A stretch of 64,000 bases of DNA from JAFGRU01 sp963665915 (GCA_963665915.2 CAXXSG010000004.1:248001-312000); one strand, 5' to 3'; positions 53,893 to 62,567 are shown, numbered from the stretch's first letter. Numbers and translations are program-made. Notes: a model not told the origin generated them from the letters alone.

Positions 53893-54460
53893 ATGAAAAA
53901 ACATTTTATTTTAACTTGCACGGCCATAGCTTTTACTTTTGTCCTGCTTCTTGCCGCAAGCTATAACCCAGGCCGAGGCAGCACCCGGAGCATGCGGGCA
54001 TTATACACCAAAGCTGATGTTGAAGGCCTCTTCAAAGAGACCGTCGCTGAAGGCGTTTCCCGGAAAACCATGTTCCCAGCGGGAGATAGCTGTCGCTATT
54101 CGTTCAAAAAGAATGGGGATAATTACAGCCTCAAGCTGAGAATATCGAAGAGTGACGCAATCAAGGAGGAAGGAATCAACGATTCCGCCGTCGATGTCAT
54201 GGAACGACAGAAAACCGCCACGCAAGAACAGCGCGAATGCCGCCAAAAACTTTCAGAAAATCCCGAGCCTCGGCGACGATGCCTTCTGGAACGGCAGCGA
54301 TCTCTGGCTACTACAGGGCGAAACCCTGATCATAATCTCCGTCAGCTCTCCCCTGGAAGGCTCCTTCAAGAACATGGAAGCCCTCAACAAAGCCCGCGCT
54401 GAACAGGATCTGGCCCTCTCCCTTAAGGTTGCGGAAACCATCCTCGGTCGGTTGAAATGA
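53893..54460 (+). CDS. Small exported protein, frameshifted
   Basis: Signal-like N-terminus (KHFILTCTAIAFTFVLLLAAS), then LYTKADVEGLFKETVAEGVSRKT and FKKNGDNYSLKLRISKSD. The frame changes near 54235 (CAGCGC-G-AATGCC); the later frame reads NAAKNFQKIPSLGDDAFWNG and LWLLQGETLIIISVS, ending LSLKVAETILGRLK at 54460. Joined, it is about 188 residues, resembling small periplasmic proteins that read out gel-like membrane-associated states; no known domain recognised. It overlaps or abuts the OmpA-type gene. Confidence 0.5.
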
Positions 54461-54507
54461 ACGATCCATTAAAATCCGCCATGAGCGCTAATCTAAGAGG
54501 CATCAGG

Positions 54508-55557
54508 ATGAAATACGGGACAAGATTGTTGAGTGATCGTTTTAAGGGCAAAAGACTTTTTCCCCTGGCCGCCGTTACGGCAGTGTTCCTGTTGGCATCG
54601 GCAGGCTGCTGGGCAGGCGACCTTCCGGGGAGCAAGGATCATCCTCTGCTTAAACGCTTCGGCGGTTCGGAAATCGTCGGCTATGATGTCAAACGGTTTG
54701 ACGAGTTTGAGCTGCAAACCGCCACCTTCAAACGCTACAACCTCGATACCAAGCGGCGTGAATTCGCCGAGCCGCCCCTGAAGCTCGAAGGCGCTGTCAC
54801 CCGCATCTGGTACGAGGCAGCGGGGGACGCAGGCTCCCTGGAGCTGGCGCGGAACTACCGCAACGAATTATCGGCCGACGGCTTCCGCATCCTCTACGAC
54901 TCATCCAAGGACCCAGCCGCCGCAAGCTGGTCCGGCTTTCTCAATTCTTTCGGGGCATTGAAAATCAAAACCAACCGCAAGAATTATGTCTTTCTCGCTG
55001 CCGATCAACAGGGGATCCGGGTCCTCAGCGCTGTGAAGGAGCGCCCCGAGGGGGATGTATACGTCTACTTGACCGCTATCGAGTGGGCTCGGGACGACGC
55101 CACCTACAAAGCCAGAAAAGGGGCCTACGCCGCGGTGGATATTATCGAAGTGCGCCCCATGAAGCAGAACATGGTGGTCGTCAAAGCCGACGAGATGGCG
55201 AAAGCTATTACCCTTGAAGGCCGTGTCGCTCTCTACGGAATTTTCTTCGACACCGATCGTGCGGAAATCAAAGCTGAATCAAAACCCGCCCTTGCAGAGA
55301 TTGCCACACTTTTGAAACAGGAGCCGAAGCTCGCCCTTCACGTTGTCGGGCATACGGACAACGTCGGCGGCTTCGACCACAACCTCGATCTCTCCCGGCG
55401 GCGGGCCGAGGCGGTGAAGGCCATCCTCAGCGTCGAATACGCTATCGCTGCCGGCCGCCTGACCCCCAACGGCGTCGCAAATCTTGCCCCGGTGGCCACC
55501 AACTCCACGGAAGAGGGTCGAGCCAAAAACCGACGCGTGGAGCTGGTCCCGCGTTAG
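54508..55557 (+). CDS. OmpA-family protein with peptidoglycan-binding C-terminal domain
   Basis: 349 residues. Signal sequence ending ASAGCWAG (possible lipobox AGC). N-terminal unknown domain with SSELARNYRNEL-like helices and NYVFLAADQQGIRVLSAV strands (about 45-240). C-terminal OmpA domain with GIFFDTDRAEIKAESKPAL, VVGHTDNVGGFDHNLDLSRRRAEAV and NRRVELV, which binds diaminopimelate in peptidoglycan. Last gene of the operon, so it may tether the secreted complex to the wall. ATG 54508 has AGAGG upstream; ATG 54457 overlapping the previous stop is an alternative. Confidence 0.8.
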   Translation: MKYGTRLLSDRFKGKRLFPLAAVTAVFLLASAGCWAGDLPGSKDHPLLKRFGGSEIVGYDVKRFDEFELQTATFKRYNLDTKRREFAEPPLKLEGAVTRIWYEAAGDAGSLELARNYRNELSADGFRILYDSSKDPAAASWSGFLNSFGALKIKTNRKNYVFLAADQQGIRVLSAVKERPEGDVYVYLTAIEWARDDATYKARKGAYAAVDIIEVRPMKQNMVVVKADEMAKAITLEGRVALYGIFFDTDRAEIKAESKPALAEIATLLKQEPKLALHVVGHTDNVGGFDHNLDLSRRRAEAVKAILSVEYAIAAGRLTPNGVANLAPVATNSTEEGRAKNRRVELVPR

Positions 55558-55575
55558 CTGTAACCTGTAAAAAAA

Positions 55576-55610
55576 CCAAAGGCTGCCAAACAAGCAGCCT
55601 TTGGTTTTTG
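55576..55610 (+). terminator. Terminator of the secreted-protein operon
   Basis: CCAAAGGCTGC pairs perfectly with GCAGCCTTTGG across seven bases, followed by TTTTTG TTTTT. Confidence 0.9.
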
Positions 55611-55679
55611 TTTTTATCAGAAGTTTCCGGAAAAAATGACCGGCCAGGGTAAAACGTGGCCAGGTTGAGAAACTGCTGG

Positions 55680-55840
55680 GAGCCTGTCGGACTTAGGAAT
55701 GAATCGACTGTGAAATCGGCAAATCGGACCATATTCCCTCAAATTTTCACCAAATAGTCCCGCTATTCGCCCTCAAATTTGCGACAAGCTGTCCTCGATT
55801 TTCCCTTTTCTCGTTACGATCCCCCAAGTCCGACAAGCTC
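55680..55840. repeat. 161-bp element with terminal inverted repeats
   Basis: GAGCCTGTCGGACTTAGG at 55680-55697 is the near complement (16 of 18) of CCCAAGTCCGACAAGCTC at 55823-55840. No coding capacity between them. A MITE or REP-like element. Confidence 0.6.
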
Positions 55841-55889
55841 TTAGAAAGATACAAAGCTCCGGTAAAGCGCTAGCGGAAAATATTCAACC

Positions 55890-56657
55890 TCACGTTGTCA
55901 CACTCACGGAATAATCAGTTCCAACCGATGATTCGCCACTCGTCAGGCTGAACAGATCATTCAACTCGCTTTCCCCTGAATTTTGGAAATAGGCGGAAAT
56001 AGCCTCCTTGACCAAGGCCTGATAGATCGAGTCTTCCTCATCATCCTCGGTCAGACCGGCCGGACCCCCAGGGGGTGGAGGTGGCGGCCCAAAGCCGCTT
56101 TCTTTAACAAAGGTCTTCATCTCTTCTTCATTCAATCCGCCATCACCATCCGCATCGTAGGTGGAAAGAGCCTCTTCCACATCCAAAACCTGTCCGGTCC
56201 GTTCTTCAACCAATGCTGCAAGTGTTTCAAGTTCGCTCTGACTCGCCACTCCGTCGCCATCGCTGTCCAACGCCTGAAACGGATCGGACCGTTGCATGGC
56301 CTGGACAAGTTTCTCATCGGTCGACGATGCTTCATCACTCGTCATGAGGCCGATTTCCATATTTCCCGGCGGTGGTGGAGGCGGGGGAGGAGCAAAACCG
56401 CTTTCCTCCACCAGAGATTTCATCTCTTCGTTGTTCAATCCGCCATCACCATCCGCGTCGTAGGCCGCCAAAGCCTCTTCAACATCAAGACTCACGCCGG
56501 TCTTTTCATTGATATCCGCCGCAAATGTTTCGAGCTCGCCCTGGCTCACCACGCCATCACCATCGCCGTCCACTTTCTTGAATGGATCGGAACGCTGCAT
56601 GGCATTGGCGCTCATCATGGCGTATGAGTTGCTCATACTGCTGATGCCACTTATCAT
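55890..56657 (-). CDS. EF-hand calcium-binding protein with internal duplication and polyproline linkers
   Basis: 255 residues. Four EF-hand loops: D30-E41 (DGDGDGVVSQGE), D67-E78 (DADGDGGLNNEE), D131-E142 (DSDGDGVASQSE) and D168-E179 (DADGDGGLNEEE), all with full ligand sets. Residues 18-97 and 119-196 are a duplicated unit starting AMQRSDPF and ending ESGF(A/G) plus a run of six to eight prolines. No signal peptide, no membrane helix. Should bind four Ca ions. GGAGG lies eight bases before ATG 56657. It is divergent in orientation from the BaeSR-like pair but co-directional with the response regulator upstream of it, 189 bases away. Confidence 0.88.
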   Translation of the reverse strand: MISGISSMSNSYAMMSANAMQRSDPFKKVDGDGDGVVSQGELETFAADINEKTGVSLDVEEALAAYDADGDGGLNNEEMKSLVEESGFAPPPPPPPPGNMEIGLMTSDEASSTDEKLVQAMQRSDPFQALDSDGDGVASQSELETLAALVEERTGQVLDVEEALSTYDADGDGGLNEEEMKTFVKESGFGPPPPPPGGPAGLTEDDEEDSIYQALVKEAISAYFQNSGESELNDLFSLTSGESSVGTDYSVSVTT

Positions 56658-56845
56658 TACGTTTACCTCCATATGTTTGCCAGGAGCCGGTCACCGGACT
56701 CCTGAGTGAAAAATTGCTCCGGCAGACTTCGCCGGCGCTCGCACCTCTCTGTTCCCCTTTTTCGGCCGATTTCCCCACCTTCTTTATGGAAGTTTTGTCT
56801 GAATTTTGTAACAGAATGTAACACAACATCGAGCCGCAAATAATC

Positions 56846-57550
56846 TCAGTGCATCCCGTCCACCAGAAGATAACCGGCGCCCCGCACGGTTTTCAAAAAT
56901 CTCGGCGCTACCGGGTCGTCTCCAAGTTTTTTCCGCAATCGTGAAATGTATAAATCGATGGACCGGTTCAAGCCATCGTATTCCGCATGGTACAAAGCCT
57001 GATGAATATCATCCCGGCTAACAACCGATCCCATGTTGCAGACCAGAAAGCAGAGGAGATCGTACTCAATAGTCGTTAACTCGACCGGTTTTCCTGCGAG
57101 CCTGACCTCCCGATATCCCGTATCCACAACCAGTTTTCCAAGCACGACCCTGCTCCCTTTCCCCGGCCGGGAAAGCTGTTCCCGGCGCAGCAGGCTCATG
57201 ACTTTTGCCGTTATCAATTGACCAGGTGCCGATCTGCAGAGACAATCGTCAGCGCCCAATTCAAGAGCCAATAGATTGAAATCAGGATTATCCTCGCTCA
57301 TCAAGATGATCAACGGTCCCTGAAACCTCAAACGGATCTGACAGATCTCCGCGACTTTTTCATAATCGCTGGTGCCGAGATCATAAATAATCAGATTCGA
57401 TTCTTCCTCATAAAATGTTTCCAGGGCATCCTTCCAGGTCTGAGCAAGCTCCAGGCAATAGCCCTTGTCCTGGAAAAATTTTTTCAGCTTTAACAACAGG
57501 CCATCTTCCCGGCTGATCAGAGTTACTTTAACAAATTTGTTTTGTGGCAT
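56846..57550 (-). CDS. OmpR-family response regulator with atypical receiver
   Basis: 234 residues. Receiver 1-120: acidic residues E15-D16, candidate phospho-acceptor D57 (LIIYDLG), but the conserved lysine of the KP motif is arginine (LGADDCLCRSAP). Winged-helix DNA-binding domain 135-232 (VELTTIEYDLLCFLV, DLYISRLRKKLGDD, TVRGAGYLLV). No histidine kinase adjoins it in operon; it may be an orphan or respond without normal phosphorylation. It precedes the EF-hand gene on the same strand and may control it. Confidence 0.85.
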   Translation of the reverse strand: MPQNKFVKVTLISREDGLLLKLKKFFQDKGYCLELAQTWKDALETFYEEESNLIIYDLGTSDYEKVAEICQIRLRFQGPLIILMSEDNPDFNLLALELGADDCLCRSAPGQLITAKVMSLLRREQLSRPGKGSRVVLGKLVVDTGYREVRLAGKPVELTTIEYDLLCFLVCNMGSVVSRDDIHQALYHAEYDGLNRSIDLYISRLRKKLGDDPVAPRFLKTVRGAGYLLVDGMH

Positions 57551-57655
57551 GGCATCTCAACCCATTATGTCCGCTATACAATAAAGAGAATCTCCCAGGA
57601 GACTTATGAATACGAGTTCACTCCGTCTCCCGGGAGCGTCTCTTGTGATTTCAGG

Positions 57656-57964
57656 TTATAACTCCTTGTCAGGCGGGCAATCCTTTCCAGGTTTCCCAAA
57701 AGGCGTTCCTTCGGGGACCGCAATCAGTTTTTCGGGCATTTTCCTGCAAATCCCCGTCACCTCGTCACCGCGCGGGGTAATAAAGGTCACCTTATCCCCT
57801 TCCGCGTGACCCTTGCAGGCCTCGATAGCTTCCGGCGGCGGACCATGATGACCGGGTCCATGGCCTCGTGGAGCTTCCTTGCCGGCACAGGCAGTCACCT
57901 GGGTTAAAGCCAGGAGGATAAACATCAAACCGAATTTTTTCACCGCATTACCAATCGTTTTCAT
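57656..57964 (-). CDS. Small lipoprotein with Gly/His/Pro-rich segment
   Basis: 102 residues. Lipoprotein signal LMFILLALTQVTAC with lipobox VTAC (Cys26). It continues GHGPGHHGPPPEA, a histidine-rich possible metal-binding stretch, then EACKGHAEGDKVTFITPRGDEVTGICR with a cysteine pair. AAGGAGACAAGAA precedes the ATG. Membrane-anchored in the periplasm; could be a metal-binding accessory regulated by the neighbouring two-component system. Confidence 0.65.
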   Translation of the reverse strand: MKTIGNAVKKFGLMFILLALTQVTACAGKEAPRGHGPGHHGPPPEAIEACKGHAEGDKVTFITPRGDEVTGICRKMPEKLIAVPEGTPFGKPGKDCPPDKEL

Positions 57965-58078
57965 TTCTTGTCTCCTTTCGAAATACCTGGAATGGAAGTG
58001 ACACTCCGTCACCTGTACTTTGTAAACCTCTAAACAGCTCTTCCCATATTCTGAAAGCCTCAAATAGTCTTTAGAGCT

Positions 58079-58177
58079 TTAATTCCTTTTTTTAAACCCA
58101 CTCAAAAAAAACCAGACCCATGACCCTAAAATCACCCCTATCAAAATTGACACAAGAACAAGTTCGAAATATTCCAT
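58079..58177 (-). CDS. 32-residue single-span membrane microprotein (putative)
   Basis: ATG at 58177 to TAA at 58079 encodes 32 residues: an acidic start MEYFE, one hydrophobic helix (LVLVSILIGVILGSWVWFFL, 20 residues) and a positively charged end (FKKRN), which fits an N-out, C-in membrane peptide. AAGAAGG lies about 11 bases upstream. It is 114 bases ahead of the lipoprotein gene on the same strand and opposite the sensor kinase. Length and charge pattern suggest a real small regulatory protein, but chance cannot be excluded. Confidence 0.5.
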   Translation of the reverse strand: MEYFELVLVSILIGVILGSWVWFFLSGFKKRN

Positions 58178-58417
58178 AGTTAAATAGCCTTCTTGCTTTT
58201 TATGCAGGCACTCGTTTCCAAACCTGATTAAAGGTTCAAGGAAGCTCTTGTTGGTAAGCCCCCGGCAACCAACCTTGTGATTGAAAAATAGAACAATATT
58301 GTGGAGACAATATGGAAGAAATAAGGAAAAAACGTTGAAGGTCCGATTTTCTATGGTTTACGTCCTCCGGTTCATGTTAGAAAAAAATCGAAACCAGTGT
58401 TGAAAAACGGGGCAAAG
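58178..58417. other. Divergent promoter region of the kinase and microprotein
   Basis: 240 bases with no gene; should hold promoters for both directions. No obvious operator palindrome noticed. Confidence 0.3.
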
Positions 58418-59896
58418 ATGAAAACCAGCATTAAATACAAACTCTTTCTGGCCATGCTGCTGGCCACCGGCGCAGTCGTTGTGTGCATGTTCCTGATCAT
58501 GAAGTGGAGTTTTCATCGGGGCTTTCTCAATTATGTCAACACCCTCGAAAAACAACACCTCGTTCAGTTGAAAACCGACCTGGAAGAAGCCTATGCTGAA
58601 AATGGGAGTTGGGATTTCCTGCGCCTGAACCCTCTGGAATGGAAAAGGATTTTGACCGTATCCCATTCGGAGATAAGGGAAGAACATGATTTTTCGGACG
58701 TGCAGAGGGAGCCTTTCAGAAGAGCACCGCCTGAAATGCCGCCGGAAATCGGAAAGGGGGCATTTCCGCCCGGGCCCTTTCCGCCCCCGCCGGGGGTCGG
58801 CCGGTTCGAATCCCGCGTCAAGCTCCTGGACTCGCAAAAAAACCGGATTTGCGGGAATCGGGATACGAGCGGGAATTTACCTCTCCATGCGCTCGTTCAT
58901 CAGCAAAAAACAATCGGCTATCTGAGCCTGATACCGCCAAAGGCACCGCCAATGCCTCACCAGCTCCGGTTTGTTAAAGAGCGGAACATGGCCATGGGCC
59001 TTACCGCCCTGGCCATGTTCCTGATTGCCGCCTGTCTGTCCCTCCCCATCGCCAATCAACTGGTCAGGCCGATCCGTGCCCTGGTGCGGGCCACCCGCGA
59101 GTTAAGCTCCGGGAATTACCAGACCCGGACCGATGTCTCCGGTCAGGATGAACTGGGGCAGCTGGCCCGCGATTTCAACACCCTGGCTGAAACCCTTGAT
59201 GAAAATGAAAAAGCGCGCAGGCAATGGGTTGCGGATATCTCTCACGAATTGCGGACACCCCTGGCAGTGCTTCGAGGGGAAATCGAAGCAATTCAGGATG
59301 GCATCCGTGAGTCAAATTCCGAAAACATGGCAGTTTTGCATTCCGAGGTGCTTCGTTTGACCGGGCTAGTCAATGACCTCTACGAACTTTCCATGTCCGA
59401 CATCGGGGCACTGAGTTACCAAAAGACCGAAGTTGACCCCGTCCAGGTTCTGGAACAGGCGCTCGAAAGCTTCCACCCCCGCTTTGAAGATAAAAATATC
59501 CGCATCAAGACCCGCTTTCCTCTTCATCCCGTTGAAGATTTATGGGCCGATCCCCAGCGTTTGAGCCAGCTTTACGTTAATATTCTGGAAAACAGTTTCA
59601 ATTACACCGATCCGGGAGGCTGCCTGGAAGTCAGGGTCGACAGGGACCGGGACATTATTTCCATCGATTTCCTCGACTCGGCGCCGGAGGTTGCGGAGAA
59701 AGACCTGCCCAGGCTATTCGACCGCCTGTTCCGGGTGGAAAGCTCCCGCAGCCGAGCCCACGGGGGGGCCGGTCTGGGACTATCGATCTGCAGAAATATC
59801 GTGGAGGCCCACCAAGGAAGCGTGGAAGCGAAGTCCTCCCCTCTCGGAGGGCTCTGGATAGCCGTCAAACTCCCTTTGAAAGCGTCGGAGTCATGA
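58418..59896 (+). CDS. BaeS-like sensor histidine kinase with proline-rich sensor loop
   Basis: 492 residues. Helix 1 about 10-30, periplasmic sensor 31-187, helix 2 about 190-212, HAMP to about 262, phospho-acceptor His276 in ADISHELRTPLAVL, N box LYVNILENSFNYT, a G1 box reduced to DSAPEV as in BaeS-type kinases, and G2 HGGAGLGLSIC. The sensor contains a long proline-rich loop (PPEMPPEIGKGAFPPGPFP). Senses envelope stress or a metal/polymer in the periplasm and phosphorylates the regulator encoded next (4-base overlap ATGA). ATG 58418 is chosen for the conserved start MKTSIKYKLFLAM. Confidence 0.9.
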   Translation: MKTSIKYKLFLAMLLATGAVVVCMFLIMKWSFHRGFLNYVNTLEKQHLVQLKTDLEEAYAENGSWDFLRLNPLEWKRILTVSHSEIREEHDFSDVQREPFRRAPPEMPPEIGKGAFPPGPFPPPPGVGRFESRVKLLDSQKNRICGNRDTSGNLPLHALVHQQKTIGYLSLIPPKAPPMPHQLRFVKERNMAMGLTALAMFLIAACLSLPIANQLVRPIRALVRATRELSSGNYQTRTDVSGQDELGQLARDFNTLAETLDENEKARRQWVADISHELRTPLAVLRGEIEAIQDGIRESNSENMAVLHSEVLRLTGLVNDLYELSMSDIGALSYQKTEVDPVQVLEQALESFHPRFEDKNIRIKTRFPLHPVEDLWADPQRLSQLYVNILENSFNYTDPGGCLEVRVDRDRDIISIDFLDSAPEVAEKDLPRLFDRLFRVESSRSRAHGGAGLGLSICRNIVEAHQGSVEAKSSPLGGLWIAVKLPLKASES

Positions 59897-60552
59897 GCCG
59901 GATACTGATTGTGGAAGATGAAGACCGCCTTGCGCGGCTGCTTGGAGATTACCTCATAGCCGCCGGCCATGAGGCGCAGATACTGAACGACGGCCGGGAA
60001 GTCATCTCCTGGTTTCGTGACAACGGCTCCGACCTCATCCTCCTCGATCTCATGCTTCCGGGGAAAAGCGGCATCGACATCTGTAAGGAAATCCGCTCCT
60101 TTTCCAACGTCCCGGTGATCATGGTCACGGCCAGGGTGGAAGAGATCGACCGTCTCCTCGGACTCGAGCTGGGGGCCGACGACTACATCTGCAAGCCTTT
60201 CAGTCCCCGCGAGGTCGTGGCCCGGGTCAAAGCCGTACTGCGGCGCAGCGTCGCCACGGCCGACACGGCCGGCCTGGTGCTCGATCCGGACTGCTATGTG
60301 GCGAAACTGAACGGTGAAAAACTCGACCTCACGGCCGTGGAATTCAAACTTCTCAATATTCTCGCCTCCAGTCCGGGGCGCATCTATTCACGTGGCCAGC
60401 TCATGGACAGAATCTATCCCGATCAGCGGGTGGTCAGCGACCGCACTATCGACAGCCATATCAAAAAACTGCGCAAAAAAATAGCCGACACTTCCTGCAA
60501 GAGTGAAATCATCCACTCCATCTACAGTGTCGGCTATAAATTTGAGATGTAA
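59893..60552 (+). CDS. BaeR-like OmpR-family response regulator
   Basis: 219 residues. Receiver with phospho-acceptor D52 (LILLDLMLP), switch residues and intact CKPF lysine; winged helix with LTAVEFKLLNIL and SDRTIDSHIKKLRKKI. Acts on DNA as partner of the preceding kinase. Likely targets are the flanking small exported proteins and EF-hand gene (inference). Confidence 0.93.
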   Translation: MSRILIVEDEDRLARLLGDYLIAAGHEAQILNDGREVISWFRDNGSDLILLDLMLPGKSGIDICKEIRSFSNVPVIMVTARVEEIDRLLGLELGADDYICKPFSPREVVARVKAVLRRSVATADTAGLVLDPDCYVAKLNGEKLDLTAVEFKLLNILASSPGRIYSRGQLMDRIYPDQRVVSDRTIDSHIKKLRKKIADTSCKSEIIHSIYSVGYKFEM

Positions 60553-60614
60553 TCCGCTTTCCCCGCGAACCTGCAACCTTTCAGCCTGACCCGGCCCCCT
60601 TTTGGGGAACCGCA

Positions 60615-61292
60615 TCAAAGATAATTAACCACCTGGACTTTGGTTCTCAGGTCTTCTCTCTGAACGGCCATGCAGAAGGCGACGAGCTTTTCCCGATCCT
60701 TGGGTTCGATCTCCACGAACTTGAGAGATACGTAGGGTTTTTTGCCGAAATTAATGGCCCTTACCACCTCCCCGATACACTCGACCTTGACCGGGTGAGG
60801 GTTGTCGAAAGCGAGACCGATGCGGAATTTCTCCCCCAAACTGAATGGCCTTCGAATGGGGAACCGCATACCCATACCACTGATATTGATCAACCCCTGG
60901 TAGTCAAAGTTTTCGCCAATCTGATCCGCAAGCTTCTGGTAGCAGACCTTGCCCAAGGCATCGACCCGGAAGTATTCCCGTACAAAAGGGCTAACCTTGG
61001 CTCGTTTGAAAAGCAAAAGCAGTTTTTCGGAGGATAGTACACGGGCTATGCGGGTATTGAGAATGTGGTAGTGACCATCCTTCTGAAAGAAAATTTTGCA
61101 GTTTCGATCCAGACTGAGGTTGTCTAAAGGAAGCTGGCCGGGGAGAAAAGTGGCCGCGAAATGGGAAGGATCGGTACTTTGAAGTTGGCATTCCAGCTCC
61201 AGCCTCTCCTTATTCACGAGGGGAAGAATCACCTTGGCAATGAAAGAATTTTTAAATGGATATAGTACTTCTGCGGTATTTAAGGCAGGCAT
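60615..61292 (-). CDS. PilZ-domain cyclic-di-GMP effector
   Basis: 225 residues. N-terminal YcgR-like domain, C-terminal PilZ domain from about 110 with the c-di-GMP motifs RxxxR (REYFR) and NxSxxG (NISGMG). No membrane segment. Probably adjusts motility, adhesion or secretion on binding c-di-GMP. AGGAGG lies six bases before ATG 61292. Confidence 0.88.
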   Translation of the reverse strand: MPALNTAEVLYPFKNSFIAKVILPLVNKERLELECQLQSTDPSHFAATFLPGQLPLDNLSLDRNCKIFFQKDGHYHILNTRIARVLSSEKLLLLFKRAKVSPFVREYFRVDALGKVCYQKLADQIGENFDYQGLINISGMGMRFPIRRPFSLGEKFRIGLAFDNPHPVKVECIGEVVRAINFGKKPYVSLKFVEIEPKDREKLVAFCMAVQREDLRTKVQVVNYL

Positions 61293-61693
61293 CGTAATCC
61301 TCCTGACCAATTACTATGACTCCAACTTTCACTGAGGGGGAGTCAATTCCTTTCCCCAGCATCCATCCGTTACTTTACCTTTTCGGCGCAGACGAAAAAT
61401 CCTTTAATTTTTTTCGCCAAAACAAATTTCCGTTACCCATCCTCTAAAAAAAATTGTTCTGCTCACGTCTGTAACCCATTGATGTTCAGTCTTTTTATTT
61501 TGTTAGGTGCCAAAATTTAGTGAACAACCCTCTTTTTTTTGTAACCGGAAGGCTCCTGGAAACCATTTTAAGAAGGTAAGCCAAGCCAAACCGGGAAAAC
61601 AGACCGGCTTCCAGGATTTCATTGGGAAAAACAGGCAAGCTTAACCAGGGCTAAAAATAGCCCAAAATCCTCACTCTCGAAAGGAGCGAAATT
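61293..61693. other. Intergenic region upstream of the periplasmic sensor-like protein
   Basis: About 400 bases, AT-rich, without a gene or clear hairpin. A good GAAAGGAGCG ribosome site ends it. Confidence 0.3.
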
Positions 61694-62269
61694 ATGTTTA
61701 TAAAATCTATTCGTACTGTTTACACCGCAGGCCTCACCTTATTTTTCCTGGCCGCCCTGACCACCGCCGCCCTGGCGGAGAAAGCCCCCCAGGCCGTCGT
61801 TGATCTCGCCAACACAAAACTTGCTGCTTTTGGAACCGATCCCGTCCTCGTCGACGCCGTCAAAGCCGAAAACGCCAAGGGCAAATCCATGGCCGACATC
61901 GAAGCCATGGACGCCAAATGGAAAGGTGACGCCGGCGTGGCTGACTACATGAAGGCTATGATGGATTCGCCCGCAGGGAAACGCCTGGCTGAACTTCGCG
62001 ACAGCGAACCCTATCTGGTGGAGTTGTTCCTCATGGACAACCAGGGTGCCAACGTAGCCATGAGCAACAAGACGTCCGACTACTGGCAGGGCGACGAGGC
62101 CAAGTTCAAAAAATCCTTCAACAACGGTCAGGGAGCCGTATTTGTCGATGATGTTGAATTCGACAAGAGTGCTCAAACCTATCTCTGTCAGGTATCGGTA
62201 CCGGTCAAGGATGGGGATACCGTCATCGGCGCCATTACCTTTGGGGTCGACGTAGACAAGGTCAAGTAA
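61694..62269 (+). CDS. Secreted stand-alone PDC/Cache-like sensor protein
   Basis: 191 residues. Signal peptide (LTLFFLAALTTAALA, cut before EKAPQ). The rest, with LRDSEPYLVELFLMDNQGANVAMSNKTSDYWQGDEAKFKKSF and VPVKDGDTVIGAITFGVDVDKVK, matches the ligand-binding double-PDC fold of chemoreceptors and kinases. It has no transmembrane or signalling domain, so it probably acts as a soluble periplasmic binding protein. Ligand unknown. Confidence 0.75.
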   Translation: MFIKSIRTVYTAGLTLFFLAALTTAALAEKAPQAVVDLANTKLAAFGTDPVLVDAVKAENAKGKSMADIEAMDAKWKGDAGVADYMKAMMDSPAGKRLAELRDSEPYLVELFLMDNQGANVAMSNKTSDYWQGDEAKFKKSFNNGQGAVFVDDVEFDKSAQTYLCQVSVPVKDGDTVIGAITFGVDVDKVK

Positions 62270-62433
62270 GCCCCATTAACATCAAGAAAGCATTGGGATC
62301 TTCCCCGGCAGCGCCTTTAAAGCCAGTGATTTTAAGAGGCTTTTCAGGCGCTTTCTGCTTTTTTAAGGGAATGCAATCTTTCAGGACTGACCCGCATTTT
62401 CTGTTTTTATTGGATTTTGAGGCTAGAAAAGAG

Positions 62434-62514
62434 GGGACAGCGCCTATTTTTCAATCTAACCTAAAAATGGGCGCTGTCCCTATTTTTCTTTCAAAAGATT
62501 TTTCTTTCAAAAGA
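62434..62514. repeat. Inverted repeat followed by a 16-bp tandem repeat
   Basis: GGGACAGCGCCTATTTTT (62434-62451) pairs with AAAAATGGGCGCTGTCCC (62463-62480) with one mismatch in 18. Then TTTTTCTTTCAAAAGA occurs twice in tandem (62483-62498, 62499-62514). REP-like structure; no gene. Confidence 0.7.
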
Positions 62515-62567
62515 TTAGCTTGGACCGACCTCAGAAACAGTCTGAAAGGATGCCCGGATGTTCTCCG

